Assembly: GCA_015060765.1 (NCBI GenBank)
Contig: SUXW01000005.1
Location: 1 to 64,000, forward strand
Origin: Bacteroides sp.
Lineage (GTDB): Bacteria; Bacteroidota; Bacteroidia; Bacteroidales; Bacteroidaceae
Length of the DNA stretch: 64,000 nucleotides
Reading direction: 5' to 3'
Shown: positions 8,432 to 16,378 of the stretch, piece by piece
How positions within the stretch are numbered: position 1 is the stretch's first letter
Layout of the letters: each line of letters opens with the position of its first letter
Translations under genes and position numbers: made by a program
Notes under the pieces: generated by a model
What the model was told of the DNA's origin: nothing
The model's input: only the letters and a program-made list of their open reading frames with translations
Databases searched by the model: none

Positions 8432-9122
8432 ATTAAGGATCATTGTTTGTATTATATTATCTCTCTTGTTTCAAAGCTGTTTTGGGTATATAACTAATAA
8501 CAAATCTACTTATCCCTTTTTAGCAGATATTGTAGATTTATATTGTGCTTATTATTTACAAGGACCTAATAATTTGACAGATTTGGAAAAAGTAGCCAAT
8601 GATATGGTACAAGCTTTTCCCGATGAGGTTTATTATTATAAAATTTTAAATGAGTATACATTCCCAAAGTTAAAAAAGATATCTAAAGAATTACAATTCA
8701 TACAAACAAATTGTAGCTTCTCTATAAGACATGGAAATAAAATATTATGCCAAATAGATGATTTTTCTTTGTGCTGTTTTGATGAATATATATTAGAAGA
8801 AGAAAAATACGTATTAAGAATACAAAAGCTTATGAATTCCATTTATTTCTTCGATGAAAAAGGTGAAGCTTTGTTAACAAATAAAGATTTAAGACATGAA
8901 ATGTGGAATAAATTAAAGCAAGTATATCAAAATTACAATTTGTCTAAGGATGAGATTATAGCTGTTAATTATCTAAACAATAAAGGAATAAATCCTTTTT
9001 GTGAAAGAATTGAGATTAATAAAACGAAATCTGTTTTGGAAATAGAAGAAATATGTTCAAAGATATGCAGTAAGCATGCTATAGATAGAATAATATTTTA
9101 TATCCCTTTATCTATCAGATAG
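8418..9122 (+). CDS. Candidate immunity lipoprotein, cassette 3
   Basis: I place the start at ATG 8418, overlapping the tip by 14 bp. The frame is open further upstream, but only 8418 yields an N-terminal export signal (MLLNRLRIIVCIILSLLFQSC). The cysteine at its end suggests a lipoprotein, though the lipobox is weak. The 234-residue product is very AT-rich and lysine-rich. No family is recognised. Overlap with the tip implies translational coupling, as expected for a toxin-immunity pair. Confidence 0.6.
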   Translation: MLLNRLRIIVCIILSLLFQSCFGYITNNKSTYPFLADIVDLYCAYYLQGPNNLTDLEKVANDMVQAFPDEVYYYKILNEYTFPKLKKISKELQFIQTNCSFSIRHGNKILCQIDDFSLCCFDEYILEEEKYVLRIQKLMNSIYFFDEKGEALLTNKDLRHEMWNKLKQVYQNYNLSKDEIIAVNYLNNKGINPFCERIEINKTKSVLEIEEICSKICSKHAIDRIIFYIPLSIR

Positions 9123-9136
9123 ATTCAATTTGGTCA

Positions 9137-9169
9137 ATTCAACTTTTAAATGCAATTGAAACCTTATAA
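9137..9169 (+). repeat. Array boundary motif, copy 3
   Basis: ATTCAACTTTTAAATGCAAT followed by ACCTTATA, as in copy 1. Confidence 0.85.
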
Positions 9170-9170
9170 A

Positions 9171-9213
9171 AGAGGCTGTGTTAAATATAAATTTTACGCA
9201 GTCTCTTTTTTCA
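9171..9213 (+). terminator. Hairpin terminator after cassette 3
   Basis: AGAGGCTGTG at 9171 faces CGCAGTCTCT ending at 9207 across an AT-rich loop, followed by a T run. This is the same terminator family as at 4201, with one stem position changed. Confidence 0.7.
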
Positions 9214-9250
9214 GACCATCTACAACTATAATGGAAATTTAACACAGGAT

Positions 9251-10435
9251 TTGAACAAGGGAACAACCAATATATCGTACAATTTATTATCTTTGCCACA
9301 GGTAGTTACGTTCAGTAATGGCAACACCATCACTTACCTGTATGCTGCGGATGGAAGAAAACTCCGCACAGTGCATGTAACAAACGGTACAGCCACTACA
9401 ACCGACTACTGCGGAAACGTGATCTATGAAAACAGCGCCCAAAAGCTGTTGCTGACGAAGGAAGGATACATCAACCTGAGCAGCCCCACCACCTACTATT
9501 ATTACCTGAAAGACCATCAAGGCAATAACCGAGTGGTGCTAAGTTCAAGTGGTGCAGTGCAGGAAGTGAACCATTACTACCCGTTCGGTAGTACCTTTGC
9601 ATCATCCAACGTTCAGCCCTACAAATATAATGGTAAGGAACTGGATACCAAGAACGGCTTGAACTGGTATGATTATGGTGCACGGCATTATGACGCGGCT
9701 CTTGGTAGATGGTTTGTGGTGGACCCGTTGGCAGAGAAGTATTATTCCACATCGTTGTATGGATATTGTGATAATAATCCTATACGATACATAGATCCGA
9801 CAGGTAAGGCATGGAAACCCACATATACAGTAGATGATAAAGGTAATAAAATTTATAACGGTTATGAATGGATTCCAGAATCTGAATCATATAACAAAGA
9901 TGGAAGTTTGAAAAATGGATTATATTCGCAAGCTATTTTCTTTTCTGATAACGGAACATTTGATAGCTCAAAACGTTATAATATGGGGTCTTCTACGGCA
10001 TATGTATATTTGGCTGATGGTTCTATAAATACTTTTGAAGCAAATACGCATCCTTCTAGTGAAGATTATGCTATAATTCCAGAAGGTGTTTATCATGCAA
10101 AAGTGGGAATACATAATGGAAGTCAAGCAAGTTATACTGCATTACGAATGAGTGATGTCAATAATAGTAATCGAATCGAATTGGGTAAAGTTAATCCTGC
10201 ATTTGAAGATGGACGAACATATGCTATAGGTATTAACATTCATAAACCAGGGTTGAATAATCTTACAGGTATGACTAATTCAGGAATACCGATTTCAGAA
10301 GGTTGTCTATTAATTGACCGTAATAAATGGAATGAATTTATTGGAATATTTGATACTACAAAACAACGCCCAAATCAAATAAGCGTTATTGTATCCCGTA
10401 GCTTAAAAAGACCGTTAAATTATAAGAAAAAATGA
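9251..10435 (+). CDS. Silent RHS tip cassette 4: core end plus second L,D-transpeptidase-like tip
   Basis: The frame is open from about 9191, directly behind the terminator, and core homology starts near 9220 (YNYNGNLTQDLNKG). No ATG precedes the core; TTG 9251 is only nominal. The core ends at about residue 180 (NPIRYIDPTG). The tip shows AIIPEGVYHAK, GINIHKPG (His331) and ISEGCLLID (Cys352), again the His-x20-Gly-Cys pattern of YkuD-like L,D-transpeptidases, and it is unrelated in detail to cassette 2. It lacks a signal peptide and is therefore probably silent until recombined into the complete gene. The immunity candidate overlaps its stop by 4 bp (ATGA). Confidence 0.65.
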   Translation: MNKGTTNISYNLLSLPQVVTFSNGNTITYLYAADGRKLRTVHVTNGTATTTDYCGNVIYENSAQKLLLTKEGYINLSSPTTYYYYLKDHQGNNRVVLSSSGAVQEVNHYYPFGSTFASSNVQPYKYNGKELDTKNGLNWYDYGARHYDAALGRWFVVDPLAEKYYSTSLYGYCDNNPIRYIDPTGKAWKPTYTVDDKGNKIYNGYEWIPESESYNKDGSLKNGLYSQAIFFSDNGTFDSSKRYNMGSSTAYVYLADGSINTFEANTHPSSEDYAIIPEGVYHAKVGIHNGSQASYTALRMSDVNNSNRIELGKVNPAFEDGRTYAIGINIHKPGLNNLTGMTNSGIPISEGCLLIDRNKWNEFIGIFDTTKQRPNQISVIVSRSLKRPLNYKKK

Positions 10436-10959
10436 GGAATATATTAGTTGTATTAATTCTATGTTTATCATGCCAAACTATTAAAGTTATGTCTCAGAAT
10501 ACACCAATGGTTGAGTTTAATCAACTAAATGAAAATGGGGTACGTAAAGGACTTTGGATTGATATCAAAGGACAACGAACGGAGTTCAAATATTATAAAA
10601 ATGGGATTCTCGATGGCCCTTGCTGGATAATGTCTTCAAATGATAATCATGTATTAGCTATCGGAAGATTTGAAAATAGTAAATATGCTGGTGTATGGTA
10701 TAACTTTGATGACGAGGGATATTTATTGTCTGTTCAAAAGAATTTCAAAGAAACTATCATTCAAATTCCATCAAAACACAAGGCCATTGGTTTTTGCTCA
10801 AATCTTTGTTATTGCATATATTATTATTCAAATGGTTTTATAAAATCTGAAGGATTGTTATTGTGGAATGTATCTCCTGACTCTGATTTTACATTTGAAT
10901 ATGGTGAATGGAAGTATTATAATGATGACGGCACTTTAATGTACACCAAGAATTACTAG
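10432..10959 (+). CDS. Candidate immunity lipoprotein with MORN/YwqK-like repeats, cassette 4
   Basis: This 175-residue protein overlaps the tip by ATGA. The N-terminus is a lipoprotein-type signal (MRNILVVLILCLSC). The body has repeated G-x-W/Y segments such as NGVRKGLWIDI, KNGILDGPCW, NSKYAGVWYNF and EYGEWKYYNDDG. This is the MORN-like pattern of the YwqK family often annotated as antitoxin. The combination of overlap and fold makes it the most convincing immunity gene of the array. Confidence 0.7.
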   Translation: MRNILVVLILCLSCQTIKVMSQNTPMVEFNQLNENGVRKGLWIDIKGQRTEFKYYKNGILDGPCWIMSSNDNHVLAIGRFENSKYAGVWYNFDDEGYLLSVQKNFKETIIQIPSKHKAIGFCSNLCYCIYYYSNGFIKSEGLLLWNVSPDSDFTFEYGEWKYYNDDGTLMYTKNY

Positions 10960-10980
10960 GGTGTGTAATAATAAAAGGTA

Positions 10981-11012
10981 GATTTAACTTTTAAATGCAA
11001 TCATCCTTATAG
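10981..11012 (+). repeat. Array boundary motif, copy 4
   Basis: GATTTAACTTTTAAATGCAATC then ATCCTTATAG. It is slightly shorter than copies 1-3, like copy 5. Confidence 0.8.
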
Positions 11013-11013
11013 A

Positions 11014-11054
11014 AGAGACTCCTTGGTATTCATTTGCCAAGGAGTCTCTGTTTT
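11014..11054 (+). terminator. Hairpin terminator after cassette 4
   Basis: AGAGACTCCTTGG at 11014-11026 pairs perfectly with CCAAGGAGTCTCT at 11037-11049, followed by GTTTT. This is the strongest hairpin of the array. Confidence 0.85.
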
Positions 11055-11059
11055 GGATG

Positions 11060-11294
11060 AATACCTACGATAATAATGGAAATTTAACACAGGATTTGAA
11101 TAAGGGTATAACCAATATATCGTATAATGTGTTATCTTTCGATAAGATAGGCTTCGCTTCAGAAATGCTCAAATAAATTTGGCATTCCGTTCAGCTTGCG
11201 CTATCTTTGCCACAAGTAGTTACGTTCAGTAATGGCAATATTACCAGAAAGACCATCAAGGTAACAACCGAGTAGTGTTAAGTTCAGTGGTACT
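11060..11294 (+). pseudogene. Truncated RHS core fragment heading cassette 5
   Basis: It has the same build as 4249-4458: the YDNNGNLTQDLNKGITNISY segment, the 69-bp promoter insertion (11140-11208), and the same GGCAATATTACC deletion junction. A further single-base loss near 11284 (AAGTTCAGTGG instead of AAGTTCAAGTGG) shifts the frame before the tip. The shared scars show that cassettes 2 and 5 descend from one copy. Confidence 0.75.
11140..11208 (+). promoter_or_regulatory. Second copy of the 69-bp promoter-bearing insertion
   Basis: Identical in place and length to 4327-4395, with one base changed (GCGCTATC for GCACTATC). -33 TTTG is at 11178-11181, then a 20-bp spacer, and TATCTTTG is at 11202-11209. 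Confidence 0.7.
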
Positions 11295-12143
11295 GTGATG
11301 GAGACCAACCATTACTATCCGTTTGGGGGTGTGTTCTCTACAAGTTCCAATCTCCAACCATACAAGTACAACGGTAAGGAACTGGATACAAAGAACGGCT
11401 TGAACTGGTATGATTATGGCGCACGCCATTATGATGCGGCTTTGGGTAGATGGCATGTGGTGGACCCGTTGGCGGAGAAGTATTATTCTACATCGCTGTA
11501 TGCATATTGCGACAATAATCCCATAAAGTATGTGGATCCGACAGGAGAAATGAAAGTCATTTATAATCCGGATGGAACTTATAAAGAAACAACTCACAAT
11601 AATTGGTTTCATAATACATTTATGGGACGTCAGGAATATATAGACTACGGTAACAGAATGACCCGACTGTCGGAAGAAGATTTTTGGCAATGGCAGACAA
11701 CAGGACAATGGGGAAGTTTTAAGCCTGCAGATGGCTTGACAAGTTTTGAATTTTGGTTAGATAGTGCTTCGGATAATGTTATAGATGGTGCTGTGAAATT
11801 CTTTATTTCGGAAGCGTATTCTACACCTAATTCTATTGCAGCTATGTTTACAGGAAGAACATTAGGAGGTAGTCTTTTAACGCCAATGGAGAAACAGGAG
11901 AAATTTGTAGATTTAGTGAATGCTTTACCTGTAACTAAATTTTTGAAGGTCGTACATCCAGGTACAGCCAAAAACTTTTACAAAGCACATTCTACAGGTT
12001 TTTTTACTAAGCAAAAGTATCAAAATAAAGTGAATAGATATAAAAGTATTATTAAAAGGGGAAATGCATATAATAAAATCATTGATTATTTTGTAAGTCC
12101 CCTAAATGAGATTAATGATAATAAGGATGAGTTGGATTATTAA
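11295..12143 (+). CDS. Silent RHS tip cassette 5, unknown tip
   Basis: The frame starts at GTG 11295 or ATG 11298 inside the core, just after the frameshift described for the preceding fragment. The core signature (NGKELDTKNGLNWYDYGARH, VDPLAEKYYSTS, NPIKYVDPTG) takes about 90 residues. The tip of about 190 residues has a central hydrophobic stretch and a basic C-terminal part (KQKYQNKVNRYKSIIKRG). I recognise no family and see no catalytic motif. The product has no export signal. It overlaps the next small gene by 38 bp. Confidence 0.6.
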   Translation: MMETNHYYPFGGVFSTSSNLQPYKYNGKELDTKNGLNWYDYGARHYDAALGRWHVVDPLAEKYYSTSLYAYCDNNPIKYVDPTGEMKVIYNPDGTYKETTHNNWFHNTFMGRQEYIDYGNRMTRLSEEDFWQWQTTGQWGSFKPADGLTSFEFWLDSASDNVIDGAVKFFISEAYSTPNSIAAMFTGRTLGGSLLTPMEKQEKFVDLVNALPVTKFLKVVHPGTAKNFYKAHSTGFFTKQKYQNKVNRYKSIIKRGNAYNKIIDYFVSPLNEINDNKDELDY

Positions 12144-12300
12144 TTTAATAGGGGGAACAATCAGATGGATAATAAAAGGATGTAGGACTAAACTTTCAGA
12201 AGAAGTTTCCTTTTCGAAAAAATATTATTATAATTGGTTGTGTGTTATTTATTTATCTGTCATATTGACATTATTGAGTCTATTAGGGATAATACATTAA
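12106..12300 (+). CDS. Small membrane protein, candidate immunity for cassette 5
   Basis: 64 residues from ATG 12106 (12115 and 12127 are alternatives), overlapping the tip. There is a hydrophobic N-terminal part, a basic middle, and a clear C-terminal membrane segment (WLCVIYLSVILTLLSLLGII). It occupies the position where the other cassettes have their immunity gene, but it is much smaller, so it may be a membrane-anchored immunity protein or a remnant. Confidence 0.45.
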   Translation: MRLMIIRMSWIINLIGGTIRWIIKGCRTKLSEEVSFSKKYYYNWLCVIYLSVILTLLSLLGIIH

Positions 12301-12352
12301 ACATTATTATAAGGTTATCTGTTGGCGGAATTAATTTAGTGTGTACTAATGG

Positions 12353-12382
12353 ATTCAACTTTCAAATGCAATCATCCTTATA
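12353..12382 (+). repeat. Array boundary motif, copy 5
   Basis: ATTCAACTTTCAAATGCAATC then ATCCTTATAG. It marks the end of the RHS array. Confidence 0.8.
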
Positions 12383-12387
12383 GAAAA

Positions 12388-12420
12388 AACTCCTTGGAAA
12401 GAATGCCAAGGAGTTTCTGT
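12388..12420 (+). terminator. Hairpin at the end of the RHS array
   Basis: AACTCCTTGG pairs with CCAAGGAGTT (about 12388-12415) around a short loop. It lies between the array and the convergent ychF gene and may serve both strands. The remaining sequence to 12513 shows nothing further. Confidence 0.7.
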
Positions 12421-12513
12421 ATATTTAAAGAGGACTCACTCTTTTTGCAACAAACCTCTTCAACAAAAAAGTAAAGTTTTTACAAGTATTTCAAATTTCT
12501 CTGATAATTCTTC

Positions 12514-13617
12514 TTATACGTTAAAACGGAAGTGCATGATATCACCATCTTGTACTACGTATTCCTTGCCTTCTACACCCATCTTTCCGGCTTCCTTTAC
12601 AGCTGCTTCAGAACCATACTTGATATAGTCGTCGTACTTGATGACTTCGGCACGGATAAAGCCTTTTTCGAAATCGGTATGGATTACACCGGCACATTGA
12701 GGAGCCTTCCAACCTTTGCGGTAGGTCCAGGCCTTTACTTCCATTTCGCCGGCAGTAATGAAGGTTTCCAGATTCAGCAACTTATAGATAGCCTTTATCA
12801 AGCGGTCGCAACCCGATTCCTTCAAGCCCATGTCTTCCAAGAACATCTGCTTTTCTTCGTAGCTTTCGAGTTCGGCTATATCGGCTTCAGTCTGGGCGCT
12901 GATGATGAGCAGTTCGGCTTCTTCGTCCTTGATGGCTTCGCGAACGGCCTCTACATAAGGATTACCATTGGCAGCCGAAGTATCGTCTACATTGCATACA
13001 TAAAGTACGGGCTTGGTGGTAAGAAGGAACAGGTTCTTGGCTACATTTTGTTCGTCTTCGGTTTCGAAAGTAACGGTACGGGCCGATTTACCTTGCAACA
13101 AAGCATCCCGATAAGCTGCCAATACATCGTATTCCAGTTTGGCTTGCTTGTCACCCCCTACGCGGGCTTGCTTCTCTACACGCTTGATGCGATTTTCTAC
13201 GGTTTCCAAATCTTTCAATTGCAATTCCGCATCAATGATTTCCTTGTCGCGTACGGGATTCACCGAACCGTCTACATGCACTATGTTGTCGTTATCGAAA
13301 CAACGGAGTACATGGATAATGGCATCGGTTTCACGGATATTTCCCAAGAACTGGTTACCCAATCCTTCGCCCTGACTGGCACCTTTTACCAATCCTGCAA
13401 TATCCACAATATCACAAGTAGCGGGAACAATGCGTCCCGGTTTTACCAATTCCGCTAATTTGTTCAACCTGTCATCGGGAACAGAAATCTGTCCTTGCTG
13501 GGCGTCGATGGTACAGAATGGATAGTTTGCACTCTGTGCCTTTGCACTCGACAAACAATTGAAAAGAGTGGATTTTCCTACGTTAGGAAGGCCTACAATA
13601 CCTGCTTTTAATGCCAT
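12514..13617 (-). CDS. ychF: YchF/EngD family P-loop ATPase
   Basis: 367 residues, the usual family length. An Obg-related P-loop sits near the N-terminus (GLPNVGKST, residues 8-16). A switch motif DIAGLVKGAS follows, and the G4 position reads NVDD instead of NKxD, the change that makes YchF prefer ATP over GTP. A coiled-coil insert and a C-terminal TGS domain (RKGWKAPQCAGVIHTDFEKG) complete the fold. YchF binds ribosomes and is linked to translation and oxidative-stress control. It is monocistronic, convergent with the RHS array, with its own TATCTTTG promoter element upstream. Confidence 0.97.
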   Translation of the reverse strand: MALKAGIVGLPNVGKSTLFNCLSSAKAQSANYPFCTIDAQQGQISVPDDRLNKLAELVKPGRIVPATCDIVDIAGLVKGASQGEGLGNQFLGNIRETDAIIHVLRCFDNDNIVHVDGSVNPVRDKEIIDAELQLKDLETVENRIKRVEKQARVGGDKQAKLEYDVLAAYRDALLQGKSARTVTFETEDEQNVAKNLFLLTTKPVLYVCNVDDTSAANGNPYVEAVREAIKDEEAELLIISAQTEADIAELESYEEKQMFLEDMGLKESGCDRLIKAIYKLLNLETFITAGEMEVKAWTYRKGWKAPQCAGVIHTDFEKGFIRAEVIKYDDYIKYGSEAAVKEAGKMGVEGKEYVVQDGDIMHFRFNV

Positions 13618-13653
13618 TTATCTTATTTTTATTGATTATTCTGAATTTGGATG

Positions 13654-13661
13654 CAAAGATA
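13654..13661 (-). promoter_or_regulatory. -7 element upstream of ychF
   Basis: Reverse complement reads TATCTTTG, matching TAnnTTTG, 37 bp before the ychF start. Confidence 0.5.
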
Positions 13662-13662
13662 G

Positions 13663-15696
13663 TCAAAACTTTACTCGCATTTGCAAATAAAGGTCACTTT
13701 TTACATTTCCATTGATTTGTTCCAAAGAGGTTCCTATGGTTTCTCTATCGGAATAACGGGTCAATCCGTATTTGACTTGAAACACCCAATGTTCATCCAA
13801 CTGATAACGGCCAAGCAAAGAAATCCGTATTCCTCTTCCATAAAAGGAAGGAACAGAAAACATGTAAAGCAATCCTTTCTCGTAAAAGGATATTCTGGAA
13901 CTATAATCATCCGTACAGAACCAGGCTATGTTTCCATCTATTTTCAAAGGCAGTCTATTGAACGGAAAACTGAAACTTTGTGCTACCGAAATACCTTGCG
14001 ACGCCTTTTCATTGCGATAACGGTTATTCACATAATCGAGGGTAGTTTTCAACTGCCATTCATCAGTAGGTGAATAATTCAATTGATACCGCCATTTTTG
14101 TTGGATATAGGGAAGAGTATGTTTTACATCCGAATCGTCAGTATAGTCTTTATATTTGTTCTTATAACGGTATCTTATTAACATATTCAGTTTATAAGTA
14201 GGTGAATAACTTAATTGCAACAAACCGTCCCAACCCGTGGTACCAGTTTTACTTACCAGGTATTTTTTCCAAGGAAAATAGAAACGATCGATATATGCAT
14301 TCAATTTGAAATAACGTAATAAACTGGTTTCCAAACCTATATAAAATCCACTTTCATTTTGAACCATACTTCCTTCGCCAATGGAACGGGCATACATGCT
14401 TTGATAAGCTGCATCATAAAACCTGTTCATAACCATTATTTGGGTATTGCTTTTCGGTGAATAACGCAATACGTTCAAGGTGGCTATCTTTCCATTCTTG
14501 TCTATGGCTGTTTCTCCCCATAATGTAAACTGCTTCCAGAACAATTTATAATTGATTCCGGTATTGAAGAAATAATCGCCTCTTGGATAATAGGTATTGT
14601 AATAGCGGATATCAGGATTCAACACCCTGTTGAAAACATTATAAACCGTTGTTAATCCAAATTCAAAATGTTTTCCATTATAGTTTAAATTACTTCCAAT
14701 CAACCGATTAGTAAAGGTGTTTCTTTTTTCCAAATCGGTTTGAGTCCGAAAATATCCATCCTTTTTCAACGAGGTTATAAACAGATCCTTTATAGTTCCA
14801 CTCATTTTACGATAAGAATAGAAAGCATCAATGGTCCACCGTTTCGATAATGAAAAGCTACCCGCTATTCCTTGAAGGTAATTGTATTCATCCGTAGAAG
14901 AATGTTTTCTGATTCCTTTTGATGAATTGCCCAATGTAGCCAGCATCGAAGTCTTCCCCAATCCAAAATTAGTGTTCATAACCAATCCATAACCATAGTT
15001 CAAACGATAATTGCCAATGGCTAAAGAATTGATTTTCCCTATATTCTGAATTAACAGGTAAGGTGAATAATAGTCGTATCCTTTTTTATTGTTTCCTTGA
15101 AAGAAACATTCACCGGCATCCTTTTCTGCCGTAATACCCATATAGATGTGATTACCGTATCTGAAACTATATCTGAATTGATGATAAAGCTTATCACCCA
15201 AATATTTATCCCGATAACCTTCTTTGGTATAGAAAGGTACATCCATCCGGACCGATAATTCATGTTTACCATATTTGCCTATATTCTTGAGACTAATGGT
15301 ATTTTTTTCTTTATCGATAGTTTGAAAAGTGATTAATGGTAATAGAAAACGCATGGTTTGTCGGTCCATATTTTCTACCATCATCAATTCCTTTTCACTG
15401 ATCATAGGTCCATATTTATATAAATAATACAATATGTTCTCCACCAATTCAGAAGAAAGAAAAGGAATACTCTCCAATTGCTCCTTGGTAGCCGAATTGA
15501 TAGGTATAGGATTCGATTTCAATTCGGCCAATTCTTCCATGACATTCTCATACGAATAAGAATCATTTTCATCATTGACAACCAATTGTTCAATTATTTC
15601 TTCCCATGTTTCTTGTGCCGATAAGTTATCAACAAATGAAAACATTGAATAACAAGCAATTAATATAATTTTTAACAACCTTGATATTTTTTCCAT
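13663..15696 (-). CDS. Outer-membrane beta-barrel protein with N-terminal helix-hairpin-helix motif
   Basis: 677 residues with a signal peptide ending near NLSAQ. Residues about 55-125 contain a ComEA-like helix-hairpin-helix pattern (INSATKEQLESIPFLSSELV). The long remainder is rich in alternating aromatic strands (KLNMLIRYRYKNKYK, LYLQMRVKF at the very end), with a C-terminal phenylalanine typical of an outer-membrane barrel. Such HHH-barrel proteins are common in Bacteroidota, but their function is not established. The AT content is slightly higher than that of ychF. It is divergent from the DUF4294 gene. Confidence 0.75.
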   Translation of the reverse strand: MEKISRLLKIILIACYSMFSFVDNLSAQETWEEIIEQLVVNDENDSYSYENVMEELAELKSNPIPINSATKEQLESIPFLSSELVENILYYLYKYGPMISEKELMMVENMDRQTMRFLLPLITFQTIDKEKNTISLKNIGKYGKHELSVRMDVPFYTKEGYRDKYLGDKLYHQFRYSFRYGNHIYMGITAEKDAGECFFQGNNKKGYDYYSPYLLIQNIGKINSLAIGNYRLNYGYGLVMNTNFGLGKTSMLATLGNSSKGIRKHSSTDEYNYLQGIAGSFSLSKRWTIDAFYSYRKMSGTIKDLFITSLKKDGYFRTQTDLEKRNTFTNRLIGSNLNYNGKHFEFGLTTVYNVFNRVLNPDIRYYNTYYPRGDYFFNTGINYKLFWKQFTLWGETAIDKNGKIATLNVLRYSPKSNTQIMVMNRFYDAAYQSMYARSIGEGSMVQNESGFYIGLETSLLRYFKLNAYIDRFYFPWKKYLVSKTGTTGWDGLLQLSYSPTYKLNMLIRYRYKNKYKDYTDDSDVKHTLPYIQQKWRYQLNYSPTDEWQLKTTLDYVNNRYRNEKASQGISVAQSFSFPFNRLPLKIDGNIAWFCTDDYSSRISFYEKGLLYMFSVPSFYGRGIRISLLGRYQLDEHWVFQVKYGLTRYSDRETIGTSLEQINGNVKSDLYLQMRVKF

Positions 15697-15773
15697 ATAT
15701 CCGTGTGTTTGATGTTAAATAATCTATTTATAAAAAGTGTTGTATAGTATTTCTTCGTATTTTTACACCGAAA

Positions 15774-16376
15774 ATGAAACTGAAACTATTTTGTTTGTTC
15801 TTTTTTACCTTGATAGCTCTTGCTTCCTTTTCACAATCCAAGCAAGAAACTACTTCTATCAATGGATATATGGTACCTGTCTGTATTTATCAAGGAGATA
15901 CCATACCTTCCTTGCGTATGCCTGTACTTTATGTGTTCAAACCTTTGAATTTCAAAAGTGAGAAAAAAAGAAGAGAATACAACCGCTTGGTAAGAAATGT
16001 AAAAAAAACATTACCGATAGCTAAAGAAGTAAACCGCGCCATCATCGAAACTTACGAATATCTACAGACTCTTCCTGATGAAAAGGCCAGAGAAAGACAT
16101 TTGAAATTAGTGGAAAAAAGCATTAAGGAACAATACACTCCAGTGATGAAGAAACTAACTTTTTCTCAAGGAAAACTATTGATTAAACTGATTAACAGAG
16201 AAACGGATTCTTCTTCATACGAACTGGTCAAAGCTTTTTTAGGACCATTCAAAGCCGGATTTTATCAAGCCTTTGCCGCTCTTTTTGGAGCAAGTCTGAA
16301 AAAAGAATATCACCCGGAAGACGAAGATGCTATGACAGAACGCGTTGTACTACTTGTAGAAAGCGGACAACTTTAA
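15774..16376 (+). CDS. DUF4294 family secreted protein
   Basis: 200 residues with a signal peptide (MKLKLFCLFFFTLIALASFSQ), then a conserved Bacteroidota domain with YVFKPLNFKSEKKRREYNRLVRNVKKTLPIAK. This matches my memory of the DUF4294 family. Its role is unknown. It is convergent with the methyltransferase gene, whose stop lies 3 bp away. In the ORF the charged helix region dominates and no catalytic motif is evident. Confidence 0.75.
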   Translation: MKLKLFCLFFFTLIALASFSQSKQETTSINGYMVPVCIYQGDTIPSLRMPVLYVFKPLNFKSEKKRREYNRLVRNVKKTLPIAKEVNRAIIETYEYLQTLPDEKARERHLKLVEKSIKEQYTPVMKKLTFSQGKLLIKLINRETDSSSYELVKAFLGPFKAGFYQAFAALFGASLKKEYHPEDEDAMTERVVLLVESGQL

Positions 16377-16378
16377 CG

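Noticed and set aside
4166-12420. Array read as an integron with attC-like sites
   Set aside because: The hairpins are followed by T runs and differ in stem sequence, there is no tyrosine integrase in the window, and the cassettes carry RHS core homology, which explains exchange by homologous recombination.
12532-13458. 308-residue plus-strand frame
   Set aside because: It lies antisense to ychF, which has clear family motifs; there is no independent evidence for it.
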